A model generated the notes under the pieces. The model saw nothing but the letters and a program-made list of their open reading frames with translations, searched no databases and had not been told where the DNA came from. Of a stretch of DNA of 64,000 bases, positions 50,870 through 62,493 are shown one piece after another; the stretch's first letter is position 1, and each line of letters opens with the position of its first letter. The stretch spans positions 324,464,297 through 324,528,296 of the forward strand of contig CM066040.1 in NCBI GenBank assembly GCA_033557465.1. Direction: 5' to 3'. Both the position numbers and the translations under genes were made by a program. This stretch comes from Ichthyophis bannanicus (taxonomy: Eukaryota > Chordata > Amphibia > Gymnophiona > Ichthyophiidae).

Positions 50870-51160
50870 GCCTCTCCACGCAGGAAATGACAAAAGGGTA
50901 TCCGGGGTACCCTTTGGAGACATCTGCCATTGAGCTCTACTGGGAAAGAACCTTTTGAATGGGCTGCATCAGAAACAGCATCCATCTTCTGCTGGAGACA
51001 GAGAAATACTGAAGTATGCCCCTAGCTACATCAGTAATAGTAGCAGTGATGATATCACTGAAAGTTTATAGTCCTTTCTCTATCTTCACATCTGCTGATA
51101 GGAGAATACAACCCATTTGTCTGGACTAGTCTAGCAGGATGATCTGGAAAGAAAAGTTTT
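50870..51160 (-). repeat. right terminal repeat of the DIRS-2 element
   Basis: 'acaacccatttgtctggactagtc' and 'tagcaggatga' mirror the left end at 25905-25965 and the ICR at 37290-37312. The interior 'gatgatatcactgaaag' mirrors 'ctttcagtgacatcac'-type sequence at 26005-26020. Confidence 0.7.
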
Positions 51161-51170
51161 ATTGGCAGCA

Positions 51171-52440
51171 GATGCAGTCAAGCACTTAGGTTCTGAGAAA
51201 TAGTGCCAACACAGCTACTAGGGCTTCAAAGATATGAACTTTGGACCACCTCCACGAACAAGCACAAGCGCTACAGGGGGTATGGAGAGCTACACAGATG
51301 ATCAGCAAGCAAGAAGGAGAACAGGATGGAATTTATCAGCCAGGGGGTAGGACTGAGTCAGCAACAACTAGGAAGTCAGGAAAGAATGATCAAGGCACGG
51401 GAGTGGGATGGGGCAGGGAAGATCATGAAAGCAGACGGAGAACAGAGGCAGGAATGACTAGTGAATGGAAAAGCAGTGGAAAGGGATTACTTATTTATTT
51501 TATTTAACTGTATTTATATACCGCTTTTCACCGGATTATTCGGGTATGAAGAAAGAGTTGGGAAAGGGCAGGAATGATTAGGGAATGAGATGGGTGTTGA
51601 TGATTAAGAAGTGTAGAAGAAATGGTAGAGGATTACTGGGAGAGTGGGGAGAGAGCTGGCAGGGCATCAGTAATGATGGGGAACAGTGCAGGGGAAGTGA
51701 GATGGGGAATGGTTAAAGGTAGAAAGGTGTGAGAGAATTACTGGAAGTGAGGAGGTGGGGGAGTTAGGAATCATCAGGTAGTGATTTGGGGAACAGAGTG
51801 GGGTCTGATAAAGCTCTATAAAAACATACTGGAAATACCCCGGAATGAAAAAGGGATAGAAGTTTATTATGCCTCTGGAGCAGGAATACAAACTCTAAGC
51901 ATATCACAAATTCACTGTGATAAAGTGTAAGTGTAAGAGTGTGTGTGTGTGTGTGTGTGCTCTCTCTCCCCTCTTTCAGAACACTTCATAGTGCTGTAAA
52001 ATGCAGAGTATATTTTAATTCTGCTATCATTAAGAAAATGTTATGATTGATGTGGCTGCTATTGGACTAATATCTGTAAAATGTAGCTGGGCACAACGAT
52101 TCATCTCTAAGACTGATGAAGGCTGATTGCTCTCTATGCAAAATGTATTGAAAGTAAATGAGGAGTCTATTACTCACATAGCACTGATGAGCTCTTAGTG
52201 AGGATTTTGTTAACTAAACACATTTAGAGGTGCCAGTGCCAGGGACTGTCCCATGCAGCAGAAATGCAGGGAAGCTAGCCGTTCTCTTTTGTTTTTCTGC
52301 ATTTCTTTTACTTGCACGTAGACCAAGGAAACCTCTCTGCTTTCTATTCAAACGCCTTCATATGTGCAGCCATCATTTTTCTCTTGGCTACCGAGAGGTA
52401 TTGCAGCACCCTCTTGTGGTTAAGGTGGCAACATGTGGGA
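51171..52440. other. purine-rich DNA, a CA/GT microsatellite and an L2/SINE tail scrap
   Basis: 51290-51800 is G/A-rich and degenerate. 51488-51546 (ttatttaactgtatttatat plus accgcttttcaccgg) is a scrap of the shared L2/SINE tail. 51936-51960 is a (GT)n run. No gene is recognisable; short frames here are compositional. Confidence 0.6.
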
Positions 52441-52727
52441 TTTTTATTTATTTATTTATTTAGCTGTATTTATATCCCGCTTTTCACCGGGTCAAAGCGG
52501 TCAATTGGGGGATACATTTAACACGAGGGGATATGAGACACATACGCTAATACTTACAGGGAACATGGGCAATGGAGGGTTAAGTGGCTTGCCCAAGACC
52601 ACAAGGAGTGCCTATAGGACTAGAAATCTCAGACCCTCCGGCCTGAGATTGCTGTCCCCAGGTGGGACTTGAATCCCCGGCCCTCCGGCCTGAAGTACCT
52701 TGTCCTAACCACTAGACCACTCCTCCC
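52441..52727 (-). mobile_element. tRNA-derived SINE with an L2 tail
   Basis: On the minus strand the element starts gggaggagtggtctagtgg then ttagga, with a pol III A box (tggtctagtggttagg) close to tRNA-Glu. A B box (gggattcaagtccc) follows about 40 nt later. Its 3' end is gaccgctttgacccggtg plus aaaagcgggatataaatac and a (taaa)n tail, almost the same as the L2 tail at 21785-21850. SINEs that borrow a LINE tail are mobilised by that LINE. Confidence 0.85.
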
Positions 52728-54399
52728 ATAGAATCACTTCACATGCAACTCCCCAACCGACATCTAGGAGTCACCTTCATCTTACATGTCCAGCTGTGGT
52801 CAGTTGTGAGTAAGCCCAGGAGAAGAAAACGTTAACCATTCATTGTTAACATTCATATTTTTTTTTTTATTGCCTAACCCAAGGGACACAGATTCATTAA
52901 TTCTCTCTGACATCCTAATGCTTACGTAGGGCAGAGGAAACAACATGATATACAAGGAAAGAGAAAATACCAAAGGTTACTTGTGTTAGTAACAGATTCA
53001 AGGCTCTGAAGCACATCTATTGCTCTTCTTAACAATGGATCTTTTCTCCCTATCCTGCTAATATTTTTAAGGTGACTCTTAACATGATATTGCAACTACA
53101 GTGATTGACTAGCTGGTATTTTTATGATTAATACATTTTGGATGCTTTCCAGCTCGTGACAGCCTCTCTTCATTTAATGACTAGACGCTTCCCCCTCGCT
53201 TTGCATGGCAGTGAGCAAGGTCTACGCGCATGAAGAGAACTAAAAAGTAAACTCCAGGCTGCAGGACACCAAGGCAGAGCAGCAGAAGAGGTAGTGTTTC
53301 CTGCTGAATGTAGCTGGGAAGTGAAATCAACCATTGTTCACAGGACAGGCAAAGCACGAGCAGTGCAGGCGACACACAAACACTCTCATCCGGGAGCCGC
53401 ACAGGATGCTTCTTACGCTCTTCTTTACGTACAAAAGTATGGCCATGGCTAGTAAACTAATATGAAGAGAAATCCACTCACTAAGAGCAGGGTCAGACCT
53501 AGGATATCCAGGACCCCCAGTCACAGCAACACTGGTTTAGTCATATCATTTCCACAGTGACTAAGCTTGCCTGTATCTTATCTGCCTTTCCCCCTCCCAC
53601 CTCAATATATCAGCTCTGCATCCAAGCTCAGCACTCTGGGAGTTTTCGTTCCACAAAGAGCTGCCAGAAAAGACGACAGAAGCCTTCTGTCTCTCTAATC
53701 CACCCTACGTTTCAGCCCTACCAAACCACATCTACTCTGTAACTAATAAGGATGTGCGGATTGCTATCTGCTTATCTCGCCAAGATGCCCCCAGAACAAT
53801 CAATAGTAAACAGGTAAATTATTAATCGCACCAAGTAATTACATTTATCAAATCCAAATAAATAACACTGATATTTTCTATACAAGGCTTCTGAAGGAAT
53901 GATATTGATCAGGAGCGATGTGTCATGTTTGAGGCTGAGGAAGTCTGGCCTTGCATTAATGCCTGGGAAATCAGCTGAGCCAAGAAATGGGAAGAGGGGG
54001 AACCCATCGCTGTGGAGCGCTTCTCAGGCCAGGAAAAACCAAGCAGTAAAACTCTAAAGACAGGGCAGCACTTAGCTCCACACTCACACCACCCCTCCTC
54101 CCTTGGCGGCAGAATGTTTGAATGAAATGCAAGAAACCAAAGGTGAGTGGGAAATGCTGCCAAGGTGAGAGCTTTTCATTTAGGAATAACCAGAATGGGA
54201 AAAAGGGATGGGAGCTTGGGGGGGGAGAATGGAGTTGGCCCATCTCAGGCATAACTAGTTTCTTATGTGTCGGGCTCTGTGAGTTGCTAAAACATTTCAT
54301 TGGCTACATGTTCATTAATAGCACAGCAAAGGACAGGTGGACAACTCCTGATATTTCCACAGAAAGTGTGCCAAAATACCTAATTTCTTTTCTGTAGCA
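52728..54399. other. no feature recognised
   Basis: A T run at 52859-52871 is the only simple sequence. Open frames are short, lack domains and have no supporting splice pattern. This may be single-copy non-coding host DNA or very old repeats. Confidence 0.5.
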
Positions 54400-54690
54400 G
54401 CCATGTTTCTCCAATACCGAGATTCCACATACAGTTATACCAATGTACCTCATTCCTGCTACTCCCGTGCCAGGAGCTCCCACACACTGCTCTATCATAG
54501 TTCTTCCACAGTACCTCATTTCTGCCCTGCAACACCTGCTACTGTTTCATTACTGAGCCCTTCCACATGCAGTTTTGCCAAGGCACCTTATTCCTGCCTT
54601 GCAACACTCTCTTCTATTGCAGTACTAAGACTTCTCACATACGACATTTCTACCATCAGCTGCTCCTCACCTCACTCCTACACAGCAGTA
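54400..54690. repeat. degenerate minisatellite, about 70 bp period
   Basis: Blocks of the form 'gtacctcattcctgc' occur at about 54445, 54510 ('gtacctcatttctgccctgc'), 54583 ('gcaccttattcctgccttgc') and 54663. Each is followed by 'aacact...ctattgcagtactaagac' type sequence. Units are poorly conserved. Confidence 0.5.
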
Positions 54691-54699
54691 TCCCGGCTC

Positions 54700-55550
54700 C
54701 TGCCACTGTTTCACAGTGTATCTGACTGTGTTGAAGTATTGCTGGGTTCAGGAGTGTGGCCTGTAACAGCCTTTAACTCCGTCTCGTGATGTGAGAGACG
54801 GCTGCGAAACGTCACTGCATCCCTTTAAATCTCCAGCCCCTGCTGCTCCCTTCACTCCTTTCTTTTTTTATGGGGCTGGCTGGCAATTCATCCTCTGGCT
54901 CTTGTCAGTATGTTTCACGTCTGGAATCCCAGCCTGGATGCCTTATCTATTTTTAATGCTGGGCTGTGAAATAAAAGTAATTTTAAACTACTGAGCTATG
55001 TCATCCTGACTGTATTTTCCATTTTCCCCATTTCTGCTGTCATTATGCAGATCTACCTTGCTCATCTGATTCTGCCTTAGTGATGAGGAGATATTCCTCA
55101 GCCCCGTTATGATGTTCTCCTGGTGTGCTTCACCATGACGACAGCCGTTTGCCAGAAGGAGAGTGCCCGATACTTCCAGAAGGCCATTTCCAACTTTGCA
55201 GCTCAATGAAAACTTCTTGGAACTGTGCTGTGGCATCTGTCTGAGAGGGAAACTAGCTATCATGCAGGGTTCCAAGCCTCCCCTCAAAGGAAGAATGGGT
55301 TAGGAGTGAGGTTCATGACTGTCATGGGGTATGTGCAAAACTAACCCATTTGGGGAGATTGCCCCTGGAGGAACTACCTTCTTGACCATCATACACTTAG
55401 CACTAGCAGAATGTCAGATACTGTATTCAATGGTAGCCTATTGAAATCTGCCACCCAAAGCTCCCTTTAGCCTAATTACATGTATGATCTGCTTGTGGAA
55501 TCCTCTGCTGAAGACTGACATATTAACCACGTCTGCAAAATCACTTGCTA
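54700..55550. other. no feature recognised
   Basis: Nothing beyond short compositional frames. No repeat ends or conserved peptides seen. Confidence 0.4.
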
Positions 55551-55551
55551 C

Positions 55552-56095
55552 ACTAATAGTCATACAGTAACACAGCAGATGACAGCAGAGAAAAATCAGA
55601 ATGCTCCGTCCAGTCTGCCAAGATAGCTAGCGTGGTGGAGAATTCTACCTGCTGCTCCGAGCAGGTTACCCCGCTCTGTGCCTTTGTTTAGGGTTGTACC
55701 TGCCACTCCACGCAGGTTACCATCCCTCATTTACATTTGTTTTGATTCCATATTCTTGTTATATATGGATCCTGTGTTTGTCCCATTTCTTTTTGAATTT
55801 AGTCAATGTTTCTGTCCTCACCACCTCCATTCCGGGCATTCCGGGCATCCGCCGCCATTGCCATGAAAATGTACTTTCTGATGCTGCTTTTAAGTTACCT
55901 CCCTTGGTCTTTTATTTCATGTTCTCTAGTTCTACAGCTTCTCCGTCTTTGGAAGAGGTTTGCTGGTTCAATACTTTTCAAGTATTTAAACATCTGTATC
56001 TTATCTGCCCTGTCTCTCCTTTCCTCCAGAGGATACAATTCTCTTCTCATAAGACGGGAATACGTATACCCTCGAGGAGAGGGCAGACATACTAA
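55552..56095 (-). mobile_element. CR1-clade LINE 3' fragment
   Basis: Minus-strand pieces read YPLEERRDRADKIQMFKYLKSI, FQRRRSCRTREHEIK and RKYIFMAMAAD, the end of CR1 ORF2 (compare 59149-59448: TLEERRNRGDMIQTFKYLKG, FQRRGSCKTGGHNRK). The plus-strand text 'agtaacacagcagatgacagc' and 'ccgtccagtctgcc' is the CR1 3' UTR, as at 58966. More diverged than the copy at 58966. Confidence 0.8.
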
Positions 56096-56099
56096 ACAA

Positions 56100-57930
56100 G
56101 GATGTTTAACCTCTTCCATCTCCTCTCACATAACCTTTTTCCTCATGCTTTCTCATCTGGCAGCCTTCAGGCCTAGCCAGGCTCAGATGAAGGAGCCAGA
56201 ACATACAGTCTCGGGTGTTTTCCTTCATCTCTTGTCTCTCCTCCATAGCCTTTCAATGCAGCTCTACGGATGCTCTTTTGGGAGTGTTTTAAGTGCAGAC
56301 CTTGCTCTCACCCTGCCCAGACTCACCTCAGATCAGCCTCTGTCTGCACCACAGTATCCTGGCAGCAGTGCTGAAACATTTGCCCTGGCGGGGCCTGCTC
56401 TCCTGCCAGAGCCCACAGGCTTACAACATTCCATGGCCCGAATACTTTACAAATACACTTTCCCTGCTTCTTCTATGCAAGCACGATTCATCTTTGTCTT
56501 TTGTTTCTCCCTTTTTTACTCCTGTTTCCTTTCTCCTCCCTTGCACCTCACGGTCTTGCGACTGTGCTGTCACTAGACAGCGCTAGCATTTTTATACCAC
56601 GGCTAACATTACATAGCCCTGTCATCCCCAGGATGTTTTCTCCACCCCTCCCATCCAGAGTCTGTGTATTAGGTGTTCTTATTGGGATGGTCAGAAATAA
56701 ATCATCTTTTACACTGTTCCAAGCCTTGCCAATTAATTTCACATATAAACAGTACATTGGGACCACTCACATGCTTAGGTCAAGTTGTAATTATAACCAC
56801 CAAGGAAGGTGGCTAGCACTGCACAGACTGTAGCCACACAGTGGCAAGCCCACCCCTCTTATTACTCTCTCAGGATGTACTCCGTAATCCCTCAGAAATA
56901 AGCCTCACTAATTGATCTACCCCCTCCTTTAGTAAATCTGCGGACGTGAACTGCAGGATGGTTTTAAAATGAAACCAAAGATGTTTAAAGAAAAATTAGA
57001 AATAGCCAGTAAAACATTAATGCACCTAGTGAAACCAGGAACTGGTGCTCTTGGTAGGGATTTTTGCAAGTTGTTATTCTCAGACACGTGCAAGATTTGC
57101 TCAGTAAGACCACACTCTCACAGGAGAGGCAGGGTGCTGGCCCCCTGCTGAGGTTTTACAGTTAGAATCTGTGTACGTTTCTATTTCACATTTCCCTTCC
57201 AAGGGAAGCAGTTGCCCATGCTGCAAAACTAATGTTGAACCACAAAACACTAAAAAAAAAAAAATATATTAAAAAAATACCCCAAATCTGAAAAGTGAGA
57301 CCATCGAAGAAGAATCGAGTTGCAATACTGACAAACCCTGTCTCGGGAGAAGCTCTTACTGCCAGATCCTGCCACAAACCTGAAGGGCTCTGCTTATGCT
57401 CTGAGAAAGCTGTACAATGAAATCATAAAAGTTACACCAAAGGAGGAAAGCATTAGGCCCATAACACTACATACGGCCTGCTTCAATGCAGTGGCAAAAA
57501 TAGAGGCTGGGAAGTCACCAGCATGATAGCTCAGCTTTCAGCATGAAAGCAAGAGAGGAGGGAAACCGTAAAGTAGAGCTGCTTCTTAATCACAGTAAGA
57601 AACCTTACCGAGGCCAAAGAGCAGAGGCACTCTTCACCCTAAGGCTGAGCCTTTTGTCTCTCTCTCAACAGCTCAGAAATCTATTGGCATACTCTCTCTT
57701 ACTTTATATAATACCAGCTAACATGACTCTTATGGTGTATAGACTGAGCTGACAATTTCAAGAGGGGGGGGGGGGGGCAGATTCTTTCAAAAGGCACAAT
57801 TAGAAATAGTGACTCCAAGCTGCTGACAGCAACCCTCCCGTTTGGCTGTAGGGAGCTAGGACAATTCAGTGGTGTCTTAAACTGAACATACCAAACTGCC
57901 ATAAAGAAAGGGTGTTGGCACCATGGGCAG
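56100..57930. other. no feature recognised
   Basis: Contains an A-run at 57250 and a G-run at 57764-57777. A few plus-strand frames up to about 250 codons start inside the preceding CR1 piece and are not supported by any motif. Confidence 0.4.
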
Positions 57931-58123
57931 CAGCGCTTCTCAGGCCTCTTCCAGAAGCACCTAGTCAAGCCATGTTTTCAGGACTGCCACAACGAATATG
58001 TAGGATATAGATTTGCGTATATTGGAGACTCATGATATACAAATCTATCTCATGCATATTCACAGTGGCAATCCTAAAGACCTGATCGGCTGGGTGTGCC
58101 TCCAGGAGGCTTGAGAAGCACTG
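57931..58123. mobile_element. hAT-like palindromic MITE, second copy
   Basis: cagcgcttctcaggcctc at the left and ggcttgagaagcactg at the right are inverted. The interior has 'ttttcaggactgccacaacg' mirrored by 'cagtggcaatcctaaag', and 'gatatagatttgc' mirrored by 'acaaatctatctc', as in 3966-4140. No clear target duplication, so it is older. Confidence 0.6.
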
Positions 58124-58959
58124 GCTTGGAGTCCCCCATTACGCTCTGTGCCTTGGGAAGTAATCCCTAAAAAAAATGTAAGCCCAACACATAATATAAG
58201 ATCTAAATAAATATCTTAAATAGCAGTTTTAAACAATGTCCTATAATAACAAATGTCAAAGACAAAATACTGCAGCATGCAGTCAAATAACAATGTGTTA
58301 GGAAAACAGTAAACCGAGGGGTTAAGTCTGTGGATAAGCCAACTTAAAGAGAGAATGGTTTTAGCTTTGATTGAAGGATAGTCAGACAAGTACAAAAGAT
58401 GAAAAAAAGTTTGTGACGGATCTTTATCAAGGTCGATTGGTCTAGGGGTCGATGACTTGGACCACAGGTGGACACTTGAAGGTAGCAGGTATAACTAAAA
58501 TAGCTCCTGACTGGAGCCTGATAACGAGAAGCTGGAACAAATTTCTCAGGGATTCAATTAGTCCTTGGTGCTACTTAAGGAATTGCAAGGAACTGAGAAG
58601 TTATTCACAGCAACTTGAGTGCAGAGAGATCTGTAGCCTCCAGGAAGGTTTGCACAGCCTGTTAAACTTGTACTGGGGCCCCTCATCTCCACTGTTTCCA
58701 CAGCTGGGGCCTGAGCTGGGTCATGAAGGGCTTTTCCATTCCCTCCCATGCTGATCAATAACAGTAGGAGGAGAAGGGCAGCAACTGGGCGCGAGGTGGC
58801 TGTGTGAAGGATGTAGCTTGAAGCAGCACAACTCTCCTCCCTCCCCATCTCTTGCTGCTAATCAGTGTAGAAGACAGTCAAACTGCACCACCAGCCGGCT
58901 GCTGCCTGAACAACCTCAGAGACACTACCCAGAGGGCTCAAATATTTGTTCTATTAGTT
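58124..58959. other. no feature recognised
   Basis: AT-rich first half, mixed second half. No domain-bearing frame or repeat boundary seen. Confidence 0.4.
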
Positions 58960-60955
58960 GAGTGTTACATAGTAACATAGTAAATGACGGCAGATAAAGA
59001 TCAGCATGGTCCATCTAGTCTGCCCAGCACGATGGCAAGAGTAGGTGCACCTGCTGCTCTGTGCAGGCCACCCCTCCCCACGTCCCTGTTTAGGGGTGAA
59101 CCCACCACTCCATGCAGGACACCCCTATTTGTTGAGAAATTAGATGGTTCAGTTTATTTTGATGTTATCCTGTTCACTGTGTCTGTCCCATGCCATTTTG
59201 AATTCCGTCACTGTGTTTGCCCCCACCACTTCCATCGGGAGGGCATTCCAAGCATCCACCACCCTTTCGGTGAAAAAGTATTTCCTGACATTGCCTTTCA
59301 ATTTACCACCTTGTAGCTTCCTGTTGTGCCCTCCAGTTTTACAGCTTCCCCGTCTTTGGAAGAGGTTTGTTTGTTCATTATATCCCTTTAAGTATTTAAA
59401 GGTCTGAATCATATCTCCCCTGTTCCTCCTCTCCTCCAAAGTGTACATGATTGGCTCTTCTTCTCATAAGGCTTCTGACGCAGGCTCCAAATCATTTTGG
59501 TCGCCTTCCTCTGAACAGTTTCCAGGCTTTTTACATCCTTTGCAAGATACGGTCTCCAAAACTGAACACAGTATTCCAAGTGAGGCCTCACCAGTGACTT
59601 GTACAGTGGCATAAGTACCTATTCCTTTCTGCTGGTGATTCCTCTTTGTATGCAGCCTAACATCCTCCTGGCTTTTGCCACTGCCTTGTCGCACTGTTTT
59701 GCCACCTTGAGATCTTCAGAAATAATCACAAAGTCTTTCTCCTGATCCGTGCACACCAACCTCTCGCCCCCTATCGCATACATTTCTCTTGGATTTCTGC
59801 TACCCAAGTGCATGACTCTGCACTTCTTCGCATTAAATCTTAATTGCCAAGCATTTGACCATTCTTCCAGCTTTTGTAGATCTTTCCTCATGTTAACTAC
59901 TCCCTCGGGGGGGTCTACTCTGCTGCAAATTTTCGTGTCATCTGCAAAAAGGCAGACTTTTCCATTCAGTCCTTCAGCAATATCACTCACAAATACATTG
60001 AACAGTGCCAGGCCCAGGACCGACCCCTGGGGCATCCCGCTAATCACCTTCTCTTCATCAGAGTGAGCTCCATTTACCATCACCCTCTGTCGTCTGTCAG
60101 TCAACCAATTTCTGATCCAATTTACCATCTTAGGATCCATACTCAAGCTACTGAATTTACTGATAAGCCTCCTATGAGGAACAGTATCAAAGGCTTTGCT
60201 GAAATCCAGGTAGATGACATCCATCGCATGCCCCTGATCTAGCTCCCTGGTCACCCAGTCAAAGAACTCAATCAGATTTGTTTGGCAAGATCTTCCTTCG
60301 GTAAAACCATGTTGCCTCGGGTCTTGCAACCTGCTGGTTTTGAGAAAGTTCACTATTCGCTCTTTCAGGAGCGCCTCCATGACCTTTCCCGCCACCGAGG
60401 TAAGGCTCACAGGCCTGTAGTTTGACACTTCTTCCCTGTCACCACTTTTGTGTAGAGGTACGACATCAGCCATTCTCCAATCCTGAGGAACCTCTCCTGC
60501 TTCCAGGGATCTGTTGAAAACATCCTTCAACGGCCCTGCAAGAACCTCTCTGAGCTCTTTCATTATCCTGGGATGTATCCCATCTGGTCCCATGGCCTTG
60601 TCCACTTTCAGTTTTGCAAGTTGTTCTAACACCTCATCTTCTGTGAATGGTGTGGTAACTACTTCATTCCCATTTTTATATTTGGGAGTCACAGGTGGTC
60701 CTTCTCCAGGACTTTCTATAGTAAAAACAGAGCAGACGTATTCATTTAGCAATTTCGCTTTTTCAATGTCACTTTCCACGAGTCCTGCAATTCCACCTCT
60801 GATCTTCTTCCTTTCCCGAATATACCTGAAGAAGGTTTTGTCACCACACTTCACATCTTTAGCCATCTTTTCCTCTGCCTTTGATTTTGCTATCCTTATT
60901 TCTCTCTTTGTCTCTGAGTTTGATCCTGTATTCATTTCTGTGTTCCTCTGTTGAG
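58960..60955 (-). mobile_element. CR1-clade LINE, 5'-truncated
   Basis: The 3' UTR on the left (acatagtaacatagtaaatg, tccatctagtctgccc) is followed leftward-to-rightward by the ORF2 end, RT and upstream region, so the copy is on the minus strand. It ends near 60955, where codons lose similarity. Fairly young: one stop and one frameshift in about 1.8 kb. Confidence 0.9.
59149..60955 (-). pseudogene. CR1 ORF2 reverse transcriptase, one stop and one frameshift
   Basis: RT blocks: DKAMGPDGIHPRIMKELRE, PQDWRMADVVPLHKSGD, NYRPVSLTSVAGKVMEALL, QHGFTEGRSCQTNLIEFFD, MDVIYLDFSKAFDTVPHRRL, GMPQGSVLGLALFNVFVSD and active site FADDTKIC. A premature TAG sits at 59619-59621, after GITSRKE. The same frame then continues PLYKSLVRPHLEYCVQFWRPYL to about 59450, where a frameshift leads to the final CR1 block (TLEERRNRGDMIQTFKYL, RKYFFTERVVDAWNALP). 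The endonuclease domain is missing by 5' truncation. Confidence 0.9.
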
Positions 60956-61189
60956 AAATGTAGACGCGGGCATTTACACTTGCCATACAGCAGGCTAAGT
61001 GCTTGTGCCTATTCATGCATGTTTTACATCACTTACGCCATTATTTTAAAAAAGTAAAGTACGCCTGAGCCTCCTGCTGGCTAGAAGATGGAAGACCTAA
61101 AGCAGCAGCAACAACGCTACTGAGCTGCCACACCTCTTAGAGTGATCCGATTGGCCGGCCAGCCAGAGTTTAAAGCTCAGCATGTTGCC

Positions 61190-61981
61190 ACACGGCCGCG
61201 GGCACGTGGATAAAGTGATGCCCCGCTTTTGTGCCACTTTAGAGGCCTTTGGAGCCCCACTGAACTGGTTTGTGTCCGCTGGAAATATGCCAAAGGGAGC
61301 TGGAAAGCACAAGGGGAAAAAAGGGCCGAAATCCCCTGTGTCATCTACCCCTAAGTCCCGATGACCGGCCCCCATGGACAAACATCTTATGGCAGCAGCT
61401 GTTGTTACTCAGGTTCAAGCGAGCAGTCCCCCAAGAAAGCCCCCTCACTATCAAGGTGAGTTTGAGCTCTGTTGAATGAACTGGCGAACGGGCTGTCTCC
61501 TTCCCCCACAGGAAGAAGTGTGGGTGAGGTTAGTGCCTGCTCTGGGAGTGAGAATGAATTTGTAATGATGTCTGTTCCTACAACGTCAAATTTTACTGAG
61601 TCAGCAGAGACTTTGAAGCCACCTCTTCCTCCTCAGAAAATTTCGCTAGTGGACATTTGGTCTGTGGTGACCTCCACTGATACCATGATAAAGGGTATGA
61701 TGTCTCAGATACAGACTTTTTCTGTAGAGTCTGTGAATAAATTTCAACATTTGGATGGTTGTGTGGCACGGGGGGGGGGGGGGGGGGGGGGCTGTGCAAA
61801 TGAAAATGATCGAATGGGAGCATTACTATTTCCGGGTTATGGGAAGCAAACGTAGCCATGATTAAGGTTTTAACCATGTTTAGGAGGCAGGTTGAAGTTA
61901 TGGAAAATGTTATCAGATCGCGGAATTTACGATTTCTTAACTTTCCTCAGACGCATTATTTCTCAGGTATTATTTTGTTAA
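61190..61981 (+). pseudogene. L1/Tx1-like LINE ORF1 fragment
   Basis: 61285-61364 reads MPKGAGKHKGKKGPKSPVSS, a basic start. 61472-61855 holds a Ser/Thr-rich part and a heptad-like stretch (VDIWSVVTSTDTMIKGMMSQIQTF, SVESVNKFQHL), then a run of 18 G at 61771-61788. 61861-61960 reads FRRQVEVMENVIRSRNLRFLNFPQTHY, matching the coiled-coil/RRM junction of L1-type ORF1 ('ENRSRRNNLRFLGFPE' type). DIRS copy H cuts it at 61982. Confidence 0.6.
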
Positions 61982-61982
61982 G

Positions 61983-62355
61983 AAAGCGTAGTTACTCACC
62001 TGTAACAGGTGTTCTCCAGGAGCAGCAGGAATCAGTCCTCACTTATGGGTGACGTCGGCGCCGACGGAGCCCTCGCGGAGCAATTTTCCCCAGCTTTCAA
62101 AGAAAGCCTTTGGGAATTGCAGCGCGCATGCGCGGTCCTCTTCCCGCCCAAGGGTGCCATCTTAGCCAGTCAGATGACATAGCTAAAAAAGACAGCATAA
62201 AAATTTGCAAAAAGAACTAAAGCAGGTGATTGCAACTCCAAGGGGAGGAGGGAGGGTTGTGAGGACTGATTCCTGCTGCTCCAGGAGAACACCAGTTACA
62301 GGTTAGTAACAACGCATTCTCCAGGACCAAGCAGGAAGTCAGTCCTCACTTTTGG
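61983..62355. repeat. left terminal repeat and ICR, copy H
   Basis: 61983-62045 is inverted at 62258-62316 (tgtgaggactgattcctgctg through ggttagtaac). 62317-62355 (gcattctccaggaccaagc onward) is the inverse of the subfamily's right terminus as seen at 9072-9110. Confidence 0.85.
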
Positions 62356-62493
62356 GACTCCCCACCGCTAGGCTACCGGAGACCCTAAGCCCAAAACATG
62401 AGCTCCCTCTAGCTCAGCAGCACAGAAGGAAAGAATCTTCGCTGAATTATTACCCACCGGTAGCCCACATCCGGGATGGAGGGTAGGAGTTGC

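Larger units (their letters stand above)
25890..51160 (-). mobile_element. DIRS-2 family element, exploded by nested insertions
   Basis: Left terminus 25890-26160 (ctttccttgagtcctgctag onward) and right terminus near 51100-51160 (cccatttgtctggactag onward) are inverted with respect to each other. The ICR at 37205-37312 contains the reverse complements of both, in adjacent positions. YR lies at 37315-38290 and gag at 48960-50860. RT-RNase H is absent. Inserted within are copy E, a hAT with a LINE, an L2 fragment and copy F with G. Removing E and the hAT brings the left end to within about 0.35 kb of the ICR, the distance seen in family-1 copies. Confidence 0.75.

Noticed and set aside
52312..52521. 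Short hydrophobic plus-strand frame
   Set aside because: It runs into the (attt)n tail of the SINE, so its Phe/Leu/Tyr-rich end comes from the repeat.
52441..52727. A functional tRNA-Glu gene
   Set aside because: Only the A and B boxes are tRNA-like; the arms do not pair well, and a LINE tail follows, so it is a SINE.
55806..56576. 256-residue plus-strand frame
   Set aside because: Its first part is antisense to a CR1 ORF2 end, and the rest is pyrimidine-rich DNA without motifs.
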